Shown piece by piece: positions 1 through 6,000 of a stretch of 8,125 nucleotides of DNA (position 1 is its first letter; each line of letters starts with the position of its first letter). A model generated the notes under the pieces. It saw only the letters and a list, made by a program, of their open reading frames with translations, ran no database searches and was not told where the DNA came from. The position numbers and the translations under genes were made by a program. Source of the DNA: an uncultured Saprospiraceae bacterium (GTDB taxonomy: Bacteria; Bacteroidota; Bacteroidia; Chitinophagales; Saprospiraceae); the NCBI GenBank assembly GCA_905479665.1, contig CAJQNM010000416.1, positions 1-8,125 of the forward strand, read 5' to 3'.

Positions 1-1
1 T

Positions 2-568
2 GGGGTGGGAGATGACATGTGGGAAGATGACACGACCTACATAGAAGTGGGCTGTCCAACTGGCACTCAGCTCGTGCGGATGTGGGTCATTGATCCGAGT
101 GGCACAGCAGATTACTGTGATGTGCTCTTGGTGGTTGCCGATGGTGGCAATCATTGCAAATCCACCACGATAGATAGTGCACCAATCAGCACAGCCACCG
201 AGAAAGAAGTAGTCAAGGAGATTACCCACATGACTTCGGAAGAATTGAGGCTGATCGAAGGAATGGGCGCTGCACCACCGGCCATTTTGGAAGGTGGCCA
301 TCAAGATGGGTTTGCCCTGTATCAAAACAGACCCAATCCATTTAGAGATCAGACGGCGATCGGCTTCTATCTGCCAAAAGCCACGCCGGCAACGCTGACG
401 ATCTATGATGTAGCTGGCAAAGTCGTCCATGCAGTGAAGGGCAATTATAGTCGAGGATATCACCAAGTTTATTTACAGCATCTAGAGCTAGATATGGTGG
501 GTGTGCTCTTCTATCAGCTGGATACGAAAGACTTCATAGCAACGAGGAGAATGATTTTGGTGGAGTAG
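2..568 (+). CDS. C-terminal part of a secreted protein with a T9SS type A sorting domain (5' end outside window)
   Basis: The reading frame is already open at the window edge and no convincing start is visible; the GTG at 5 and ATG at 17 sit inside what looks like domain sequence, so I treat it as 5'-truncated. About 188 residues are visible. The first ~50 resemble the Cys-containing Ig-like modules of Saprospiraceae surface proteins (VGCPTG, then RMWVID, then TADYCDVLLVVADGG). A low-complexity linker follows. From about position 311 there is a typical T9SS type A sorting domain: FALYQNRPNPF, then a beta-rich stretch containing LTIYDVAGKVV, ending in GVLFYQLDT and RRMILVE just before the TAG stop. 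In this system the C-terminal domain directs a protein with a Sec signal through the outer membrane, where it is cleaved and the protein is anchored or released. The function of the missing N-terminal part cannot be judged. I am confident of the sorting domain, less so of the Ig-like module. Confidence 0.85.
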   Translation, partial: GVGDDMWEDDTTYIEVGCPTGTQLVRMWVIDPSGTADYCDVLLVVADGGNHCKSTTIDSAPISTATEKEVVKEITHMTSEELRLIEGMGAAPPAILEGGHQDGFALYQNRPNPFRDQTAIGFYLPKATPATLTIYDVAGKVVHAVKGNYSRGYHQVYLQHLELDMVGVLFYQLDTKDFIATRRMILVE

Positions 569-796
569 GGCTTGGCATGGTTTGCCGATCCAGGGCACTC
601 CGACGAGCAGGTGCAGATGGATGTCTTGAGTGGTGTGTCCATGGGCTCGTTGATCGTTAGCATGAAGTGCGAACAGCGATTGCAACAAGCCTTAATAAAG
701 AGTCTCGAAAAGACAGTTTGTTTGTGGATATCACGCCAAATATGGGTTTCAGTGGCAGTGCTTTCCGCTTATCCTGCAATAATGTAATTTCGAATT

Positions 797-2125
797 ATGC
801 TAGCTGTCAGAATAATTCTCGGTATCGTAGGGCCTTTCCTGCTCTTTTCCTCCTGCCAAGATTCTCTTGGTAGATTGTCGAACAAGAACCTTTCCAAGGG
901 ATTTCAGAATGTGCTCATCGACAGCACCAACAGTATTTCACCCTATAAGCCTTGCGAGCCGAGCATCTTTATTTCACCAGTAGACCCGCAGATTCAAGTA
1001 GCTGGAATCGTGCTCAACAAGACCCTACGTTCGGAAGACGGTGGCAGGACTTGGGATTTGCAGTTGGTCGAGTCGTCTTATGGCGTGTATGGAGATCCAG
1101 TCATCACCGCTGACTACGAAGGCAATTTCTATTTTGCTCACCTTGCCGATCCGTCGGGTGAAGGACGCTCCGGAGATTCATGGCTGGACCGCATAGTGGT
1201 TCAGAAAAGTTCTGACCAGGGCAAGACATGGAGCGATGGCACCTTTGCCGGTCACCGACCTCCTGCTGATCAGGATAAGCACTGGCTGGCTGTGGATCCT
1301 CGCACGAATTACATCTATATGACCTGGACTGAGTTTGACAAATATGGCAGTAGCGATCCGGCAGATAAAAGTCGCATCCTCTTTTCACGCTCTGCCGACA
1401 AGGGTGTCAGTTGGTCTCAAGCAACATCGATCAGTCAGAAGGAGGGAGATTGCATTGATGGAGATTTAACTACGGAAGGAGCGGTGCCTGCGGTGGGACC
1501 AGATGGTACGGTCTACGTAGCATGGGCGTATGACAGCAAGATCTACTTTGACAAATCTGTCGATTTGGGACGGAGCTGGCTTGAAAACGATATTGAGGTG
1601 ACCAGCCAGCAAGGAGGGTGGGACATCGTGATTCCTGGACTAGGGAGAGCGAATGGTATGCCCATTACCGCTACAGATCTCAGTGAAGGACCACACCGCG
1701 GAAACATCTACATAAACTATTGCGACCAATCGGCCGGCGAAGACGATACCGATGTGTGGGTGATCAAATCAAGTGATTATGGTGAGTCATGGAGCACGCC
1801 CGTGAGGGTCAATGATGATGCACCGGGCAAACATCAATTCTTCACCTGGATGGCCGTCGATCCGGTAACAGGTGCGATTTATTGCATTTTTTATGACCGA
1901 CGAAATTATGCGGACAATCAGACGGATGTATATCTCGCGGCTTCTTTCGATGGTGGCGTGACCTTTCGAAATGAGAAGGTAAGTACCTCTCCATTTACAC
2001 CGACTGACCAGGTGTTTTTTGGCGACTACAATTGCATCTCAGCGTACGATGGGGTAGTGAGACCCATCTGGACCAGGATGGATGATTTGCAGCTCAGTGT
2101 CTGGACAGCGTTGATTGATTTTTAG
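797..2125 (+). CDS. Exported sialidase-like BNR (Asp-box) repeat protein, probable lipoprotein
   Basis: The 442-residue product starts at an ATG without a clear Shine-Dalgarno. The N-terminus is a short hydrophobic export signal ending in FLLFSSC, so Cys20 is a plausible lipidation site; Phe at -3 is less usual than Leu. The body is a sialidase-type beta-propeller with six Asp boxes (S-x-D-x-G-x-T-W): SEDGGRTW (79-86), SSDQGKTW (138-145), SADKGVSW (199-206), SVDLGRSW (254-261), SSDYGESW (325-332) and the weaker SFDGGVTF (383-390). Near the C-terminus the segment VFFGDYNCISAYDGVVRPIW (407-426) matches the last-blade pattern of bacterial BNR/sialidase-family proteins. I could not confirm the arginine triad or the Tyr/Glu pair of true exo-alpha-sialidases, so 'sialidase' describes the fold, not a proven activity. 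The gene stands 228 bp after the sorting-domain gene, so co-transcription is uncertain. It converges on the Uma2 gene with only 61 bp between the stops. Confidence 0.85.
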   Translation: MLAVRIILGIVGPFLLFSSCQDSLGRLSNKNLSKGFQNVLIDSTNSISPYKPCEPSIFISPVDPQIQVAGIVLNKTLRSEDGGRTWDLQLVESSYGVYGDPVITADYEGNFYFAHLADPSGEGRSGDSWLDRIVVQKSSDQGKTWSDGTFAGHRPPADQDKHWLAVDPRTNYIYMTWTEFDKYGSSDPADKSRILFSRSADKGVSWSQATSISQKEGDCIDGDLTTEGAVPAVGPDGTVYVAWAYDSKIYFDKSVDLGRSWLENDIEVTSQQGGWDIVIPGLGRANGMPITATDLSEGPHRGNIYINYCDQSAGEDDTDVWVIKSSDYGESWSTPVRVNDDAPGKHQFFTWMAVDPVTGAIYCIFYDRRNYADNQTDVYLAASFDGGVTFRNEKVSTSPFTPTDQVFFGDYNCISAYDGVVRPIWTRMDDLQLSVWTALIDF

Positions 2126-2186
2126 GTGGGCGACTTCAGATTTTGGCGCACCTTAACTATTAGGTTAGAGCCTCTTAGATTTGTTC

Positions 2187-2726
2187 CTAACTGCTGACTA
2201 TATCAAGCAACGACCAATCCAAGTCCACCACGCACTCATCTAAATTGATTTGATCAGGCTGAGCGACGAGCTGATATGTCTCTTGCAACTCCAAACACTC
2301 AAGCAGCCCCGAAGCAGGATCTGCCAGCCAGTAATGTGATACGCCGAAACGCTGATAAATTCCCATTTTTATCTGGCGATCCATCTGCTCTGTACTTTTC
2401 GACAAGACTTCTACGATGAGACTTGGAGCTTGGTCAGGATAATCCTCAGCATGAGGCCCACAAAGAACCATCAGGTCTGGCCGAACCACCGTGTGATTGT
2501 CGACCAATAGATCCAATTCGTACAAGACTTCACACTTGCATGATGGTGAGCGATCCAGCATTAAGTTTAACCAGATAAGGAGATCTTTAGCCATTTTCTG
2601 ATGCGCTCTGGTGGGAGATGGACTCATCGAAAATGGGACTCCTTGAATCAGCTGCCAATTTCCTTCCCATAGACGATAGTCTTTAATGGAATAATTTGGT
2701 AGATGCTGTGTCTTGATAGCTCCCAT
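2187..2726 (-). CDS. Uma2 family (DUF820) PD-(D/E)XK endonuclease-like protein
   Basis: This is a 179-residue protein with the normal length and motif order of Uma2 proteins. The nuclease core shows VVRPDLMVL with Asp84, then SLIVEVLSKST with Glu106, Ser109 and Ser111-Thr112, then the helix DRQIKMGIYQRFGV with Asp116, Lys120 and Tyr124, and finally HYWLADP (131-137). Asp84, Glu106 and Lys120 are the expected metal-binding and catalytic set, with the lysine moved onto the following helix as is usual in this family. The protein is predicted to be soluble and cytoplasmic; its DNA target and biological role are unknown. Uma2 genes are often multicopy and appear singly, and this one has no recognisable partner. 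Its stop faces that of the sialidase-like gene. The ATG at 2724-2726 (on the minus strand) is preceded by AAGAG, a weak ribosome-binding site. The N-terminal pattern (YSIKDYRLWEGNWQLIQGVP, 12-31) is also family-like, which supports this start. Confidence 0.9.
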   Translation of the reverse strand: MGAIKTQHLPNYSIKDYRLWEGNWQLIQGVPFSMSPSPTRAHQKMAKDLLIWLNLMLDRSPSCKCEVLYELDLLVDNHTVVRPDLMVLCGPHAEDYPDQAPSLIVEVLSKSTEQMDRQIKMGIYQRFGVSHYWLADPASGLLECLELQETYQLVAQPDQINLDECVVDLDWSLLDIVSS

Positions 2727-3184
2727 GATCTCTTAAAGTTAGAGCTTTTTTACCTTAAGTGCATGTTCGATAAAATTCAATCAGCCGCAAGGTTTCTTGA
2801 TGAAAATGCCAGTCCTGTGACATATGTCGAAATGTGATTGAGTGAATCTCCTCCTCTGAGGAAGTCTATCAGTGAGGACAAGTACATTTCTTGCCTAAGA
2901 CGGAGTGGTGTGATAAATCTGGACCCAGATGGATAGGTTTGCAACTAAGTATTTGACGACGATGCTTGATTTGAAAGTAAAGGGTGGGTATCACTTTCTC
3001 GTAAATCGACAATTTTCGATCATCTAGTATATCACAAAGAACTTTGCTGCACCTGGTTTCAATTTTGAAAAGTATTTGAAAAACTGCCCGATCTAGCGAG
3101 GGGAATTAATTCATACAAATTTAAAAGACAACATTGCAAGAGCAACAATAGATTCAGTTTCTTCACCATTGGGGTAAAATCTAT
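2727..3184. other. Long intergenic region without a convincing intact gene; possible decayed coding debris
   Basis: The region lies between the divergently transcribed Uma2 and cytochrome/FG-GAP genes and should contain both promoters, but I could not identify clear Bacteroidota -33/-7 elements. On the minus strand one frame is open from 3105 to 2872 (78 codons, no ATG), stops at TGA-TAG (2871-2866), then reopens in the same frame from 2865 to a TAA at 2755-2757, including the stretch SEEEIHSITFRHMSQDWHFH. On the plus strand an ATG at 2763 opens a 24-codon frame that ends in TGA at 2835 and would continue to codon 57 if that stop were ignored. None of these frames matches a family I recognise, and open runs of this length can occur by chance. 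The last ~90 bases before 3184 are AT-rich and stop-dense, as expected of a leader region. Confidence 0.3.
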
Positions 3185-3189
3185 AGGGA
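3185..3189 (+). promoter_or_regulatory. Ribosome binding site supporting the ATG at 3196
   Basis: AGGGA lies six bases upstream of ATG 3196 and is the best Shine-Dalgarno-like match before any gene in the window. It favours ATG 3196 over the in-frame TTG at 3190, which would directly abut this site and add only two residues. Confidence 0.5.
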
Positions 3190-3195
3190 TTGTAT

Positions 3196-4686
3196 ATGAC
3201 TTTTGGGAAATCGGAGAGGATTGTTCTGTTTAGTGTGTTGGGACTGCTGTTGATCTATTGTTCCGATGGAGTCTCATCTGGAAAAGAATTGATGGAACAA
3301 CATTGTGTGGGTTGCCATACCCTGCCGGATCCCGATTTGCTCGACAGGTCTTCATGGGAAAACATTGTCTTGCCCCGCATGGCTGCAATGATGGGAGTGC
3401 CCGGAGCAGAGAAACAAGCGTTTTTGGGTGACTATCCGGTAGAGCAAACTTCGAAGCTGTCTGCTCAAGAATTTGAAAAAATCGCTACCTATATAATAGA
3501 TTTAGCGCCAGATGCAATGACAACCACCGGGAAGATTTCACAGGGAAGTAAATCTTCTTTTTTTCGGCAAGTCATACCTGAATATCGATTTATACCTCCC
3601 TCTACAACAATGGTTCAACTGAGTTCCGACGGTATTATCACAGCCGATGCAAATAAGAAGGTCCTTTCCAAATGGGATCGTCGTCATCGATTGGTTCAAA
3701 CAGCGGAAGTGGGAGAAGGAGCTGTACAGATGCATCCTCTGGAAGGTGGAAGTTTGATCACAGTGATGGGATCGTTTTCGCCTTCGGATGAGTCGACCGG
3801 ATATATCATGGCCCTGCCTTATGCAGCTGGTCAGGCACCGCAAAAAATAATCGATCAATTAAATAGACCTGTGCACGCTGTCTACGAGGACTTTGATCAA
3901 GATGGATTGCAGGATGTGGTTGTTTGTGAGTACGGTAAATGGCGGGGCCGTTTGTCATTGTTTTTGCAAAAACAAAACGGTGAATACAGTGGAAAGACCT
4001 TGCTAAACCAAACAGGTCCGATAAAAAGTGAAGTGCGTGATTTCGATCAAGATGGTCTACCGGATCTTATGGTTTTATTTGGACAAGGAAATGAAATGAT
4101 CTACACGCTGATGAATTTGGGAGGTGGGAATTTTGATGTTCAGCCAGTGTTGAAATTTTCTCCATCGCACGGCTCCTCCGGATTTACCATGGTAGACTTC
4201 GACAAGGATGGACTCGAAGACATTCTCTATACCGCAGGAGACAATGCCGACTTCGGTCCGATCAAGCGACCATACCATGGTATTTACCTTTATCGCTGCA
4301 TCGTGCCCGGGGAGAAATATGAGTTGGATTGGTTTCAACCACTTCCGGGAGCGTATGATGCCCAGGCACATGACTTTGACCAAGATGGTGATTTTGACAT
4401 TGCTGCTATTTCGTTCTTTCCAGATTTTAGCAATGATCAACCTGAGAGCTTTCTGTATTTAGAAAACAGAGGAAGTGGAGAATTTTACGTCAATAATTTT
4501 GTGGATGAAAATCTCGGGAGATGGTTGGTGATGGATGTCGCGGATCATGATGGCGACAACGATCTTGACATATTGCTCGGGTCACTCACTTTTGAGGTGC
4601 CGACTAGACCCACATTGACCGAGCACTGGGCAAACCAGGGAATACCTTATATCTTGCTGGAAAATTTGATACAACCAGCCAAATAA
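3196..4686 (+). CDS. Exported c-type cytochrome / FG-GAP (VCBS) repeat fusion protein
   Basis: The 496-residue product begins with a hydrophobic export segment ending LLLIYCSDG. Cys22 could be lipidated, but Tyr at -1 is not canonical, so a plain signal peptide is also possible. A compact cytochrome c module follows: GKELMEQHCVGCH holds the haem site C37-V-G-C40-H41, then LPDPDLL, then SSWENIVLPRMAAMMG, where Met62 (or 65/66) could be the sixth iron ligand, and a closing helix near 90-103. The remainder is an FG-GAP/VCBS beta-propeller with five acidic calcium loops: DFDQDGLQD (232-240), DFDQDGLPD (282-290), DFDKDGLED (334-342), DFDQDGDFD (393-401) and DHDGDNDLD (450-458). The CxxCH...LPDP...W...LPxM pattern next to FG-GAP repeats is known from Bacteroidota and Planctomycetes, where function is undefined. 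Haem attachment implies a periplasmic or surface location. The dehydratase gene starts 8 bp after the stop, so the two may share a transcript. A role in electron transfer or surface binding is inference only. Confidence 0.88.
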   Translation: MTFGKSERIVLFSVLGLLLIYCSDGVSSGKELMEQHCVGCHTLPDPDLLDRSSWENIVLPRMAAMMGVPGAEKQAFLGDYPVEQTSKLSAQEFEKIATYIIDLAPDAMTTTGKISQGSKSSFFRQVIPEYRFIPPSTTMVQLSSDGIITADANKKVLSKWDRRHRLVQTAEVGEGAVQMHPLEGGSLITVMGSFSPSDESTGYIMALPYAAGQAPQKIIDQLNRPVHAVYEDFDQDGLQDVVVCEYGKWRGRLSLFLQKQNGEYSGKTLLNQTGPIKSEVRDFDQDGLPDLMVLFGQGNEMIYTLMNLGGGNFDVQPVLKFSPSHGSSGFTMVDFDKDGLEDILYTAGDNADFGPIKRPYHGIYLYRCIVPGEKYELDWFQPLPGAYDAQAHDFDQDGDFDIAAISFFPDFSNDQPESFLYLENRGSGEFYVNNFVDENLGRWLVMDVADHDGDNDLDILLGSLTFEVPTRPTLTEHWANQGIPYILLENLIQPAK

Positions 4687-4694
4687 AATTCGCA

Positions 4695-5666
4695 ATGCAA
4701 GAACTCATTCAAGTTGCTGCAGACCGCACGGCACCATACATGTATCGCACGCCTGCAGTACAATGTCCTTCTCTCAGTCAGTTGATCAATGGTTCTGTTT
4801 TCCTCAAAATGGAGAACCAACAAGTGAGTGGATCATTCAAGGCTCGTGGTGCTTACAACAAGATATTGAGTATACCCGAAATCGAACGCTCAAAGGCATT
4901 TTTTGTGGCAGCCTCGACAGGAAATCATGCAGCCGCTTTTTGCCATGCAATGAAAACTCTGAATCTGAATGGCAAGGTATTTTTGCCGGAAAATGTAAGC
5001 CAAGCGAAGCTCGATTTTATTAAATCGTTCGGGATTAAATTTGAATTGCATGGTCAGACAAGTCTCGATACGGAGATATATGCAGGGCGAGTGGCCAAAG
5101 AGCATGGATATACGATGGTGCATCCCTACAGTGATCTAGACATCATTGCTGGACAGGGTACCATTGGTCTGGAGCTCTTTGAGCAAATTCCTGAACTGGA
5201 CACGGTAATTGTTCCGGTAGGTGGGGGTGGCCTTATCTCAGGTATTGCCTCCTTCCTTAAGAGTGTCAACCCATCCATTCAGATTGTTGGATGTCAGCCT
5301 GAAATGAGCCCCGAAATGATCCGCTCCATTGAGCAAGGATCCATTATTACGGAAGACATCAGTAGGCCCACACTGTCCGATGGCACTGCCGGCGGTATGG
5401 AGCAAGATTCCATCACTTTTGCGATCTGCCAAAAACTCGTTGATGATTGGTTGCTTATCTCGGAGCCAGAGATTGCAGATGCAATTTGCTGGATGATTGA
5501 TTTTCATCAAACAATTATTGAAGGATCGGCAGGCATGGGCATTGCCGCGTTGCACCATCTATCCGTGAGCCTTTCAGGTAAAAAAGTAGCTCTCATCATT
5601 TGTGGAAAGCGAATTAGTACAGAGAAACTTCTTTCCGTGCTATCTGCTCCGTCATCCAGTCTGTAG
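4695..5666 (+). CDS. PLP-dependent threonine/serine dehydratase family protein (fold type II, no ACT domain)
   Basis: The 323-residue, predicted cytoplasmic enzyme carries the hallmarks of the family. SGSFKARGA (45-53) has the Schiff-base lysine Lys49. ASTGNHAAA (73-81) is the substrate-carboxylate loop, usually SSGNH, here with Thr at the second position. VGGGGLISG (175-183) binds the cofactor phosphate. LSDGTAGG (227-234) and IIEGSAGMG (274-282) are further family segments. The expected reaction is deamination of L-threonine or L-serine to a 2-oxo acid plus ammonia; racemase or related activities on hydroxy-amino acids cannot be excluded. The length fits the catabolic or short form, and there is no C-terminal ACT regulatory domain, so isoleucine feedback of the IlvA type is not expected. 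Near the C-terminus IICGKRIS (301-308) stands where many relatives have [SC]-G-G-N. The ATG lies 8 bp after the cytochrome/FG-GAP stop with no clear ribosome-binding site, which suggests translation coupled to that gene. No isoleucine-pathway gene is adjacent, so I give no gene symbol. Confidence 0.9.
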   Translation: MQELIQVAADRTAPYMYRTPAVQCPSLSQLINGSVFLKMENQQVSGSFKARGAYNKILSIPEIERSKAFFVAASTGNHAAAFCHAMKTLNLNGKVFLPENVSQAKLDFIKSFGIKFELHGQTSLDTEIYAGRVAKEHGYTMVHPYSDLDIIAGQGTIGLELFEQIPELDTVIVPVGGGGLISGIASFLKSVNPSIQIVGCQPEMSPEMIRSIEQGSIITEDISRPTLSDGTAGGMEQDSITFAICQKLVDDWLLISEPEIADAICWMIDFHQTIIEGSAGMGIAALHHLSVSLSGKKVALIICGKRISTEKLLSVLSAPSSSL

Positions 5667-5727
5667 AGACTATTTGACCCCTTAATGTTACCAATTCGTA
5701 AATTCCTTTAATATTAATTTAATCTTG

Positions 5728-5935
5728 ATGCATTGCGATGTACACCGCCATTTGGGATAAATTAATTCAATGTAAAGGTGGCGGAATCGGGCTCGGATAT
5801 GAAGTACCTTTTCAGACGTTGCCTGACACTCCCTTGGATCTTGATGAGAGGGAAATTGCTGACATCATTGCCTTCATGAGGAGTCTGAGTGATCCGACAC
5901 CCAAGAAAAATGATCTGCAGGATAGTCGAGAATAG
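5728..5935 (+). pseudogene. Decayed 3' remnant of a cytochrome c peroxidase (MauG/CcpA-type) gene
   Basis: The frame from 5738 encodes 65 residues that read like the extreme C-terminus of bacterial di-haem cytochrome c peroxidases: a KGGGIGLG segment, then VPFQTLP, then LDLDEREIADIIAFMRSLSD before a short polar tail. In that family the preceding segment is typically [P]YMHDG, the distal Met ligand region, then T-L-E-E-V-[I/V]-x-F-Y-N. Here ATGCAT at 5728-5733 is followed by GATGTACACCGC in a different frame, interrupted by stops and apparently missing bases; this looks like the same region after small deletions. The CCAATTCGT at 5689-5697 may be a further relic of the conserved P-S-L-R-N segment. 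No CxxCH motif and no signal peptide survive, and about 80% of a normal ~350-residue gene is absent. A short translated peptide from ATG 5738 cannot be ruled out, but a functional peroxidase can. The remnant sits between the dehydratase and the BNR gene, in the same orientation. Confidence 0.65.
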
Positions 5936-5961
5936 TCCCAAGATCTACCTACCTGCTGCCA

Positions 5962-5999
5962 GTAACTTTTCTTACATTAAGTTGATCAGAAAAAGTTAC
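5962..5999. repeat. Perfect 9-bp inverted repeat ending next to the start codon at 6001
   Basis: The arms are GTAACTTTT (5962-5970) and AAAAGTTAC (5991-5999), separated by 20 bases. The pairing can extend by a C-G pair if A5990 is bulged. The right arm ends one base before the ATG at 6001, so a hairpin in the mRNA would cover the ribosome-binding region. Alternatively it could be a dimeric-regulator operator. The stem is A/T-rich and is not followed by a T-run, so an intrinsic terminator for the upstream gene is unlikely. Confidence 0.5.
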
Positions 6000-6000
6000 C

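Noticed and set aside
603..650. Inverted repeat ACGAGC / GCTCGT after the sorting-domain gene.
   Set aside because: Six bases with a spacer of more than 35 bases is expected by chance, and there is no T-tract.
569..796. Frames in the gap between the first two genes, including one (661 onward) reading SLFVDITPNMGFSGSAF, and one from 572.
   Set aside because: The first frame overlaps the start of the sialidase-like gene, has no recognisable domain and no good start. The phrase only faintly recalls FG-GAP/ASPIC proteins. I treat the gap as noncoding.
2125..2152. Possible hairpin GGTG...CACC between the convergent genes, as a bidirectional terminator.
   Set aside because: The stem is four base pairs, extended only by tolerating a GG bulge, and has no T-run on either side. 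It is too weak to call.
3134..3156. TTG (3134) and TAGATTCA (3149) as a Bacteroidota-type promoter for the cytochrome/FG-GAP gene.
   Set aside because: The -7 match has two mismatches to TAnnTTTG and the spacing to TTG is too short, so the promoter is not supported.
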